From Chitinophaga pinensis (lineage in GTDB: Bacteria > Bacteroidota > Bacteroidia > Chitinophagales > Chitinophagaceae): a stretch of DNA of 9,024 nt. How positions within the stretch are numbered: the stretch's first letter is position 1; each line of letters opens with the position of its first letter. Below, one piece after another: positions 1-5,941 of the stretch. Location: positions 1 through 9,024 of the forward strand of contig CAMBGO010000077.1 in NCBI GenBank assembly GCA_945866165.1. Direction: 5' to 3'. Below the pieces are notes generated by a model that made no database searches, was not told where the DNA came from, and was given only the letters and a program-made list of their open reading frames with translations. The position numbers and the translations under genes are program-made.

Positions 1-135
1 ATCAATGGCTGCAGTGAATTGTTTGCATCCGTTTGGGGAACTGATAATGGTATTGGCGTTCGCAGTGCAGTTGGTATGGGGTCATTACCGGGTAATATTC
101 CTGTTGAAATTGAAGCCATGTTTGAGCTGGCATAA
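1..135 (+). CDS. RidA-family (YjgF/UK114) protein, C-terminal fragment
   Basis: The 5' end lies outside the window; frame 1 is open from base 1 to the TAA at 133-135 and gives the last 44 residues. The fragment carries the family's C-terminal signature: V-R-S-A-V-G at fragment residues 20-25, then L-P and the E-I-E-A stretch at 36-39. In RidA proteins the arginine (here fragment residue 21, bases 61-63) binds the substrate carboxylate and the following E-I-E belongs to the active-site cleft between subunits of the trimer. Such proteins hydrolyse reactive enamine/imine intermediates, for example 2-aminoacrylate, to the keto acid and ammonia in the cytoplasm. The W-G-T-D-N-G-I-G segment before the arginine resembles the longer RidA-like subgroup more than E. 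coli RidA, so the exact substrate is unknown. The M19 dipeptidase starts 51 bp downstream on the same strand, so the two may be cotranscribed. Confidence 0.85.
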   Translation: MNGCSELFASVWGTDNGIGVRSAVGMGSLPGNIPVEIEAMFELA

Positions 136-186
136 ATTCAAACTGATTATAGTTTGATCAATTAGATTATTTATTTAAATACTACC

Positions 187-1257
187 ATGTTTACCATCGA
201 TGCTCATTTGGATTTATCCATGAATGCCATGGAATGGAACCGTGATCTCAGAAAATCTGTTGATCAAATTCGGGAATCTGAACAGGGTATGAATGACAAG
301 CCTGATCGCGGATTGGGAACCGTATCATTTCCAGCACTAAGAGAAGGAGATATTGGATTGGTGGTTGCTACCCAAATTGCAAGGGTTGAAACACCTGGCT
401 CCGGAATCAAAGGTTGGGCTTCGCCGGAACAAGCATGGGCTCAAACACAAGGACAACTCCAATGGTACCGTGCAATGGAAGAAGCGGGTGAATTGATTCA
501 AATTAAAAATATATCTCAACTTGAAAGGCATATTGATTTGTGGAATAATGAACTGCCAAATGGGAAAAAACCAATTGGATATATTTTAAGTTTAGAAGGG
601 GCCGATTCAATAGTAACCCTGGATCATTTGCACCGCGCACATGCATATGGTTTACGTGCATTGGGTCCTGCTCACTATGGTCCCGGACGTTATGCCAACG
701 GAACAAATTCTACAGGTCATTTAAATGAAATGGGCAAGGCTCTATTAAAAGAGATGAACCAGCTCAACATGATTCTTGATGTTACACATTTATGTGATGA
801 TGCTTTTTGGGATGCCATGGAATTATACGATGGTGCAATTTGGGCTAGTCACCACAATTGCAGATCATTGGTTGATCACAACCGACAATTGAGTGATGAC
901 ATGATCAAAGCGCTGATTCAAAGAAATGCTGTGATTGGTGGTGCATTGGATGCATGGATGATGGTTCCCAATTGGGTGAGGGGAGAATCAACTCCTTTGT
1001 CGATGAATTGTGATCTTGAGAAATTAGTTGATCACATGGATCATATTTGTCAGCTTGCTGGCAATTGTAATCACATTGGTATTGGTACCGACTTGGATGG
1101 TGCATTTGGTAAGGAACAATGCCCACATGATATCGATACGATTGCCGACATAAAGAAGTTACCGGATATGCTCACTAAGCGAGGGTATGGGCAGCATGAG
1201 ATTCCCCAAGTTATGTATGGAAATTGGTTGAGGGTATTGCGCAAGAATTTCAAATAA
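187..1257 (+). CDS. Membrane dipeptidase-like metallohydrolase, peptidase family M19
   Basis: This 356-residue protein has the length and metal-site pattern of renal-dipeptidase-type (M19) enzymes, binuclear zinc TIM-barrel hydrolases that cleave dipeptides, often with a D-residue at the C-terminal side. Metal ligands can be placed: H7 and D9 in the opening I-D-A-H-L-D, bridging E137 in S-L-E-G-A-D, H201 in D-V-T-H, H222 in A-S-H-H-N-C-R, and D302 in G-T-D-L-D-G. R233 fits the substrate-binding arginine region (H-N-R-Q-L-S-D-D). All key residues are present, so the enzyme is probably active. No signal peptide or anchor is visible: the protein begins directly with the barrel strand bearing H7, so it should be cytoplasmic. 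The ATG at 187 is well placed for that reason; no Shine-Dalgarno motif precedes it. The RidA-like gene lies just upstream, which suggests amino-acid or D-amino-acid/peptide turnover, but the true substrate cannot be read from the sequence. Confidence 0.93.
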   Translation: MFTIDAHLDLSMNAMEWNRDLRKSVDQIRESEQGMNDKPDRGLGTVSFPALREGDIGLVVATQIARVETPGSGIKGWASPEQAWAQTQGQLQWYRAMEEAGELIQIKNISQLERHIDLWNNELPNGKKPIGYILSLEGADSIVTLDHLHRAHAYGLRALGPAHYGPGRYANGTNSTGHLNEMGKALLKEMNQLNMILDVTHLCDDAFWDAMELYDGAIWASHHNCRSLVDHNRQLSDDMIKALIQRNAVIGGALDAWMMVPNWVRGESTPLSMNCDLEKLVDHMDHICQLAGNCNHIGIGTDLDGAFGKEQCPHDIDTIADIKKLPDMLTKRGYGQHEIPQVMYGNWLRVLRKNFK

Positions 1258-1391
1258 ATCAAGTAAAGGGCTGACATTATAATTCCATAAGCCCAGAACT
1301 GTTGAATACAACAACATCTTTGGTTAAATCGCTTCAACATAGTTGCATTAATAAGTATGATTTCATATTTTTACTCATATTTTTTCTCATT

Positions 1392-2147
1392 ATGATTATT
1401 TTAATTTTTCTTGTTGCTCATTGGTACCTCTCTTTGTTTGGACAAACTTTTTACCTCCATCGTTATGCTGCCCACAAAATGTTCAGCATGAATAAATTTT
1501 GGGAAAAAACCTGGTATCTCTATTCATGGATTACCCAAGGAACTTCGTATCTAAATGCAAGGGCCTATGCTATTCTGCATAGAATGCACCATGCTTATAG
1601 CGATACTGAACAAGATCCCCATACACCACATTTTTTCAAAGAGGTATTTACGATGATGATGCACACAAGAAAAGTATATAATGGGGTGTTACATGGAACG
1701 TTGGAAATAGAGAAAAAATTTGACAAGAATTTTCCTGTCTATCCCAAAATTGATAAAATTGCTGATAGCTGGCTGATGCGTCTTTCTTTTGCTGCTTCAT
1801 ATATTGTATTTTATGCATTTTTTGCAACCCAATGGTGGATGTTTCTTTTCCTTCCAATTCATTTTTTAATGGGTCCTATACAAGGTGCTGTTGTCAATTG
1901 GGCCGGTCATAAATACGGGTACAGAAACTTTCCTGATGAAAAAGACCAATCCAAAAATACCTTATTCATAGATTTTTTAATGTTGGGAGAGCTTTTTCAA
2001 AACAATCATCACCATGCGGGCGCTAGACCTAATTTTGCTTCTAAGTGGTGGGAGATCGATCCTGTTTATCCAATAATAAAATTGTTTGATAAAATTGGAA
2101 TCATAAAGCTGATTCCCCTTGCACCATCTTCAGTAATTACAAGATAG
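1392..2147 (+). CDS. Membrane fatty-acid (acyl-CoA type) desaturase
   Basis: This is an integral membrane di-iron desaturase of the delta-9/stearoyl-CoA type, expected to introduce a cis double bond into membrane acyl chains. With the ATG at 1392 the product has 251 residues. The histidine boxes are in the usual order: H23-RYAA-H28, H63-RM-H66-H67, H173 in N-W-A-G-H-K-Y-G, and N204-N205-H206-H207-H208 near the C-terminus. In the third box the first histidine of the animal H-N-x-H-H form is Q203, as I recall for bacterial relatives. Hydrophobic segments lie at about 1-20 and 135-162. The frame is open back to 1275 with no upstream ATG; a TTG at 1302 would add 30 residues rich in Phe/Ile/Leu. 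I prefer 1392 because the family usually begins shortly before the W-Y-L-S-L-F motif, but the longer form is possible. The PepSY membrane-protein gene follows after 19 bp, probably in one operon. Confidence 0.88.
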   Translation: MIILIFLVAHWYLSLFGQTFYLHRYAAHKMFSMNKFWEKTWYLYSWITQGTSYLNARAYAILHRMHHAYSDTEQDPHTPHFFKEVFTMMMHTRKVYNGVLHGTLEIEKKFDKNFPVYPKIDKIADSWLMRLSFAASYIVFYAFFATQWWMFLFLPIHFLMGPIQGAVVNWAGHKYGYRNFPDEKDQSKNTLFIDFLMLGELFQNNHHHAGARPNFASKWWEIDPVYPIIKLFDKIGIIKLIPLAPSSVITR

Positions 2148-2166
2148 TCTTGTCAAAGTATTTCGC

Positions 2167-2931
2167 ATGGCCAAAAGTACACACTACTATATCAGAAGAT
2201 CCCATCGTTACCTAGGGTTGCTCTTGGGTATACAATTTATGTTGTGGACCATTGGTGGGCTCTATTTCAGCTGGAGTAATATGGATGAGATACATGGCGA
2301 CCATCAAAAAAAGCATCCGCCACTACTTTCTGCATCAGTACAGCTGGTTTCACCTAGCAGTGTTGTTGATTCCATAAAAAAATTTCATAAAGTTGATTCA
2401 CTTGTTTCAATCCAATTGATTGAAATAATGGGCGAACCTATTTATCAAATACGATGCCTTAGTGCCATTCACAATGATGTTACCAATCATCATCAGATGA
2501 AAGCAATGAATCACCTTGCATATGCAAAAACTGGTGAATTAAGAGGTGCTTTATCAGAGTCAGAAGCTGTTGGTGTGGCTAAAAGGTATTTTATTGATAC
2601 TGCTGATGTGAAAAGTGTGGAATATCTTACTAAAATAGGATCACACCACGAGTACAGGGAAAGTCCATTACCTGCTTATGCAATAACTTTCAATCATCCT
2701 ACAAGTACAACTGTTTATGTTGCTGCTGAACTTGGCACAGTTCAAAAATTTCGAAATGACAAATGGAGGGTGTTCGATTTTCTGTGGATGCTCCATACAA
2801 TGGACTATAAAGGACGCGATAACCTTGGTAATATTTTGTTGAGGGCATTCTCAATTTTTGGGTTAATAACTATTTTTAGTGGATTTGCCCTATACTTTGT
2901 AAGTAGCAAGCGAATTAGAAAAAAGTATTAA
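2167..2931 (+). CDS. PepSY-associated two-pass membrane protein
   Basis: This 254-residue protein has the PepSY-TM layout common in Bacteroidota. A basic N-terminus with R-R-S-H-R-Y-L-G leads into a first membrane helix (about 15-35). A soluble extracytoplasmic part (about 40-200) contains a PepSY-like stretch (about 120-195, including Y-A-K-T-G-E-L and V-Y-V-A-A-E-L-G-T-V). The signature F-L-W-M-L-H-T-M-D-Y near 205-214 precedes a second helix (about 225-246) and a basic tail. H13 before helix 1 and H210 before helix 2 are at positions typically conserved in this family, whose larger members act in iron/siderophore reduction or electron transfer. The middle is rich in histidine and methionine (H102, H108, H109, M111, M114, H116), which could suggest metal contact, but that is inference. 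It lies 19 bp after the desaturase; a redox partner role is conceivable but not shown. Start: ATG 2167, no Shine-Dalgarno. Confidence 0.82.
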   Translation: MAKSTHYYIRRSHRYLGLLLGIQFMLWTIGGLYFSWSNMDEIHGDHQKKHPPLLSASVQLVSPSSVVDSIKKFHKVDSLVSIQLIEIMGEPIYQIRCLSAIHNDVTNHHQMKAMNHLAYAKTGELRGALSESEAVGVAKRYFIDTADVKSVEYLTKIGSHHEYRESPLPAYAITFNHPTSTTVYVAAELGTVQKFRNDKWRVFDFLWMLHTMDYKGRDNLGNILLRAFSIFGLITIFSGFALYFVSSKRIRKKY

Positions 2932-3108
2932 GTTTATAATTATCTCTCTTTTTGCAGAAGATAAAAAATTAGAATTTAAATTACTCTGTGAAATAGCAAA
3001 TATCGAATTCTTGTTAAACTCCATCAAGTAAAGAATCCATTATAAGCAACTCTATTTTCAAGTTAAAATTTCGTAACTAAAAAAAGATTTAGAAAGAAGT
3101 TTATATAA

Positions 3109-3137
3109 TTGACAGCAGGGTTAAAAGTTTATATATT
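3109..3137 (+). promoter_or_regulatory. Candidate promoter for the fasciclin lipoprotein gene
   Basis: TTGACA (3109-3114) is followed after exactly 17 bases by TATATT (3132-3137), a near-consensus sigma70-type -35/-10 pair. The sequence runs on as TATTTTTTG (3134-3142), which is one base longer than the Bacteroidota -7 element TAnnTTTG. It would give a leader of about 220 nt in front of the gene at 3364. Chance occurrence in A/T-rich DNA is a real possibility, since Bacteroidota sigma factors prefer a different consensus. Confidence 0.35.
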
Positions 3138-3314
3138 TTTTGAAGCAAAATTGCAGTTATTTGAACGATAGACTATAATTACAATTCGTTTTTATAGAGT
3201 ATGATCATAAGCATATTTTAGTTTGATTTTGAGCATATCTAATTTTAATACAACCTTCCCTGTTTCATCCTATTTATTATTCAATATATTTTGGAGTTTT
3301 ATACGGAACTGTCA

Positions 3315-3344
3315 TTTGTGTGATTTATTATCCGACTTAGTTTA
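3315..3344 (+). promoter_or_regulatory. Weak Bacteroidota-type promoter candidate close to the fasciclin gene start
   Basis: TTTG (3315-3318) and TTAGTTTA (3337-3344) are separated by 18 bases, resembling the -33 TTTG and -7 TAnnTTTG elements with two mismatches in the -7 box. It would produce a short leader of roughly 10-15 nt before the ATG at 3364. The match is poor and this is an alternative to the site at 3109-3137. Confidence 0.2.
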
Positions 3345-3363
3345 GCGGCATAAATTAAATAAT

Positions 3364-4311
3364 ATGAAACACACAACTTCTTTTTTTTATTCCTTTATCG
3401 GCATGTTCCTCTTTTCTCTACTAATTATTTCCTGTAAAAAGGATGACGATACTACTGAACCACAGTCATCAAACATAAAAGATGAAATTGCCACGAGGGC
3501 AGATTTAACCCTATTGAATTTGTCACTTCAAAAAGCTAATCTTACTTCAAAGTTTGATAGTACTGGGTCTTTTACAATTTTTGCACCTACTAATGATGCA
3601 TTTGCTGCATCCAAAATTGATGCAAATTTAATTGGTAGTCTCACCTCAGATCAAGTAAGAAATATCGTGCTTTATCACACCTTTAATTCAAAGTACTTGG
3701 AGACTGATATTCCTAGTGGACCCAATGCTAAAATCACGACTGAATTAGGCGACTCTGTTTTCGTTACTAAGAACTCCTCTGGAGTATATCTCAATGGTGT
3801 TAAAGTGCAGACAACAAATTTAGTGCTAAGCAATGGAGTACTTCAAACAGTTTCAAAGGTGCTGATACCTCCTGTTGGAAATCTTGTTCAGTCTATAGTT
3901 GCTGATACAACATTTACATATCTTGCTGCAGCCGTTGTTAGGGCGAGTGAAGGCGGCGTAAATGTTGCAGCCGTATTATCGAATGGAGGTATCTATACTG
4001 TGTTCGCACCAACAAATCAGGCATTTCGTGATGCAGGATTTGCTACGGTGAATGATATTAACGCAGCGGATGCAAATGTTCTTGCTTCAATATTAACTTA
4101 CCATGTTTTGGGTGGAAGGGTTTTTTCTTCTGACTTAACCGAAGGGGCAATGCCAATAACTTTGGGAGGTGGCGCATTAACAGTATCATTGGTGAATGGT
4201 GCAACAGTTAAAGGCACTGGAAATGCTACTGCATCAAATATTGTTGGCACCAATATCATGGCATCAAATGGAGTAATTCACGTAATTGATAAGGTCTTAC
4301 TTAAGCAATAG
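3364..4311 (+). CDS. Surface lipoprotein with two fasciclin (FAS1) domains
   Basis: This 315-residue protein starts with a lipoprotein signal: a hydrophobic stretch, then I-I-S-C with the lipidated cysteine at C24. The residues after it, K25-K26-D27-D28-D29, match the charged lipoprotein export signal that sends Bacteroidota lipoproteins to the outer face of the outer membrane. Two FAS1 domains follow, at about 38-170 and 172-315. Each has the first conserved block (T-I-F-A-P-T-N-D-A-F at 71-80; T-V-F-A-P-T-N-Q-A-F at 212-221), the Y-H motif (H105, H247), and the closing N-G-V block (158-160; 303-305) before a K-V-L end. FAS1 domains mediate cell adhesion and carbohydrate or protein binding; no enzymatic role is expected. 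The protein ends right after the second domain. It is flanked by long intergenic stretches, so it is probably monocistronic, with a terminator at 4343-4414. Confidence 0.93.
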   Translation: MKHTTSFFYSFIGMFLFSLLIISCKKDDDTTEPQSSNIKDEIATRADLTLLNLSLQKANLTSKFDSTGSFTIFAPTNDAFAASKIDANLIGSLTSDQVRNIVLYHTFNSKYLETDIPSGPNAKITTELGDSVFVTKNSSGVYLNGVKVQTTNLVLSNGVLQTVSKVLIPPVGNLVQSIVADTTFTYLAAAVVRASEGGVNVAAVLSNGGIYTVFAPTNQAFRDAGFATVNDINAADANVLASILTYHVLGGRVFSSDLTEGAMPITLGGGALTVSLVNGATVKGTGNATASNIVGTNIMASNGVIHVIDKVLLKQ

Positions 4312-4342
4312 GCGGATAATTTTTTAAGTAAAAATTACAGAG

Positions 4343-4414
4343 TGAAAGTGTATGGAATTCTTTTTCAGTTTAGTTGATATTTAATCTGAAACGGAATTCC
4401 ATGCTTTCATTTTT
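4343..4414 (+). terminator. Rho-independent terminator after the fasciclin gene
   Basis: A long imperfect inverted repeat begins 32 bases after the stop codon. TGAAAG (4343-4348) pairs with CTTTCA (4404-4409), ATGGAATTC (4352-4360) with GAATTCCAT (4394-4402), and TTTCAG (4363-4368) with CTGAAA (4386-4391). That gives about 21 base pairs with two small internal loops and a 17-base loop. Five T residues (4410-4414) follow on the plus strand. On the minus strand the stem is not directly followed by a T run, so it mainly serves the plus-strand gene. Confidence 0.65.
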
Positions 4415-4530
4415 AAAATGAAAATCATGTAAGACAATGCTTTGAAGCAATTTTTTTTCCTAGTTAATTTAAATTCAATTTTATCGTTAGGCAAATAAAT
4501 AGAATTACAAATGAAATAGCCATGTTCCAT

Positions 4531-4582
4531 AGCACCCTCTTATAAAAAACTTTATTACTAGCCAATGGCTGGTGCTTTTTTT
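4531..4582. terminator. Second hairpin between the convergent genes, possible terminator
   Basis: AGCC-AAT-GGCT (4560-4570) forms a short stem with a 3-base loop. Flanking AGCACC (4531-4536) can pair with GGTGCT (4571-4576), which runs straight into seven T residues (4576-4582) on the plus strand. On the minus strand the inner hairpin is followed after about 10 bases by six T residues, so it might also act for the minus-strand gene that ends at 4613. The outer pairing leaves a large asymmetric bulge, which makes this weaker than the hairpin at 4343-4414. The rest of 4312-4612 holds nothing else I can identify. Confidence 0.35.
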
Positions 4583-4612
4583 CATATATTGGTTTGATAG
4601 CCATAACGTTAT

Positions 4613-5857
4613 TTATTTTAGTGAAAGCTCTTGAAGGGTTTTGTAAATGATTCCTATTGTTTCAGGTCCTACACTCATTCCTGTAAGGTACTCACTATGC
4701 GGAATTTTTTTTGTTGAATCAAAGAAACTAGGTTTTAAAATATAACCGATAGCATCCATTCCCAATCCCATTACAAATTTTGGTCCAGAAGTTTTCATTA
4801 ACGCTTTTGTTTGATGACTCAATGCAGGTACAGTTTCACCTGGATGTGTTGCGAATTGGGCATTTCCAATGCTGAAGTAGGCAATTTCTGATGCTACTTT
4901 TTCAGAGAAGTCACGCTTGATAATACCGCCTTTAGAAAGCATTCTAAATCCATCATTCAATACAGGAAAATAAACAACCTTGCTATGGAAATTTATTTTA
5001 TTTCCAAGAAGGTTACTTGATTTGCGTAATTTATCAATAACAAATTTTGCCAAATCGCCGCCATACTTTGCTGTATTTTCAAATGATGAAGGAACATCTT
5101 CTGGTTGCACCCAACCGCCTATAGCACCCTGAAGAAACATATTCATTCCGCCTTGAACAGAATCCATATAATGATAATAACCTCCTACATAGTCTGCGCT
5201 TGCTAAATTGGTTTCATCATCCATGATGGTAGGGTGGCAGGCGAAATTTGTTATGGTTGCTAAATTTCCCCCCCTAGAATCTTTGAATTGCAACACACTT
5301 ACCTCTCTGTCTAGTTCAAGGGGCTCTGAAATATTTTTTACCCAATCTTCACCATAAGTACCACTTGTGTAAACAACAGTTGATTTATTTTTATTTTTAA
5401 TAGCTTCTTCAATAGCATTGGCAGCCCTTTGCACAATTAATTGCATATGGGTTTCATTTACGCCCGAATGCCCAAGGTCTTTACCCCAAATCCCAACAAC
5501 ATCGGGGCCTGCATGGGTATGGGTAGATGACATTACGATTTGATTAATCGGAAAATCAGAGAGTTTCTGTTTTACAAGTGCTCTTATTTTTTGTAGTTCA
5601 GGATATAACAATCCAATACAGTCGAACGTAAGAATAGCAAGTTCTGTTTTGCCATCAGATACCACAATGGCTTTTACATATAGACTGTCATGTACTTCAG
5701 TGAATGGCCTGTTTGGCTTACCTCCAGCCATAAAAAGAACGTTTCCATTAGGGTTGATATTGCGTTGGGCCGAACCAACTAAAAAACCTTGTGCTGTCGC
5801 TATCTCTCCTAGGAGGTATAGAAATAATATCAGTAAAATCCTTCTTTTCATTCTCAT
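4613..5857 (-). CDS. Secreted neutral/alkaline ceramidase N-terminal-domain protein
   Basis: This 414-residue protein has a signal peptide (basic M-R-M-K-R-R, hydrophobic core, cleavage after A-Q at about 23). The mature part matches the zinc hydrolase domain of neutral ceramidases, which cleave the N-acyl bond of ceramide. Zinc-site candidates are H113/H115 in S-T-H-T-H-A-G-P-D, H208 in N-F-A-C-H-P-T, E341 in H-P-G-E-T, and Y372. The segment Q-G-A-I-G-G (243-248) stands where true ceramidases carry their active-site serine and G-D-V-x-P-N motif; here it reads G-G-W-V-Q-P, so ceramide cleavage is doubtful. The protein also lacks the C-terminal immunoglobulin-like domain of full ceramidases, which are much longer. 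Stand-alone versions are common in Bacteroidota and Planctomycetes, with largely unknown substrates. It is divergent from the oxidoreductase/DUF1080 pair with 84 bp between. The ATG two codons in (5849-5851) is an equally possible start. Confidence 0.85.
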   Translation of the reverse strand: MRMKRRILLILFLYLLGEIATAQGFLVGSAQRNINPNGNVLFMAGGKPNRPFTEVHDSLYVKAIVVSDGKTELAILTFDCIGLLYPELQKIRALVKQKLSDFPINQIVMSSTHTHAGPDVVGIWGKDLGHSGVNETHMQLIVQRAANAIEEAIKNKNKSTVVYTSGTYGEDWVKNISEPLELDREVSVLQFKDSRGGNLATITNFACHPTIMDDETNLASADYVGGYYHYMDSVQGGMNMFLQGAIGGWVQPEDVPSSFENTAKYGGDLAKFVIDKLRKSSNLLGNKINFHSKVVYFPVLNDGFRMLSKGGIIKRDFSEKVASEIAYFSIGNAQFATHPGETVPALSHQTKALMKTSGPKFVMGLGMDAIGYILKPSFFDSTKKIPHSEYLTGMSVGPETIGIIYKTLQELSLK

Positions 5858-5867
5858 TGTATTTCCA

Positions 5868-5898
5868 TAAATTTATAGATATTTCAGACTTAATCAAT
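5868..5898 (-). promoter_or_regulatory. Weak promoter candidate for the ceramidase-like gene
   Basis: Read on the minus strand, ATTG (5898-5895) is followed after 19 bases by TAAATTTA (5875-5868), close to the Bacteroidota -33/-7 arrangement TTTG / TAnnTTTG with one mismatch in each element. The start codon at 5857 lies only 10 bases from the -7 box, giving an almost leaderless transcript; the internal ATG at 5851 would fit slightly better. For the divergent gene at 5942 I could not find a convincing pair. Confidence 0.25.
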
Positions 5899-5941
5899 GA
5901 CCTTCATTATATATCTTTAATCATAATCAACAATTGACATT

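Larger units (their letters stand above)
2932..3363. other. Long A/T-rich intergenic region, no gene seen
   Basis: These 432 bases contain no ORF with coding character on either strand and no RNA gene I can recognise. They hold the promoter candidate at 3109-3137, a weaker one at 3315-3344, and an 11-base direct repeat (AAGTTTATATA at 3097-3107 and 3125-3135) that is not unusual in DNA of this composition. There is no convincing terminator after the PepSY gene; the 10-base palindrome AATTTAAATT (2973-2982) has no GC stem. Confidence 0.6.

Noticed and set aside
121..156. Promoter-like TTTG and TATAGTTTG before the M19 gene
   Set aside because: The -7 spacing is wrong by one base and the distance between the elements is too large; cotranscription with the RidA-like gene is simpler.
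905..1126. Minus-strand open frame inside the M19 gene (and similar ones at 337-531, 503-706, 1071-1340)
   Set aside because: All overlap a strongly supported plus-strand gene, have no family-like motifs and show biased composition expected of antisense reading.
3097..3135. Direct repeat AAGTTTATATA, two copies 28 bases apart
   Set aside because: Only A/T-rich words in an A/T-rich spacer, no third copy with the same spacing; not enough for an operator or array.
2932..3363. Possible small RNA, CRISPR remnant or decayed gene in the long spacer
   Set aside because: No regularly spaced repeats, no stable GC stem and no stretch of coding-like sequence on either strand.
5649..5870. Plus-strand open frame opposite the ceramidase-like gene
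   Set aside because: It is the antisense of the signal peptide and first conserved block of the real gene and has no recognisable features.
5934..5939. TTGACA just upstream of the oxidoreductase start
   Set aside because: It lies 2 bases before the ATG, so it cannot be a -35 element for that gene.
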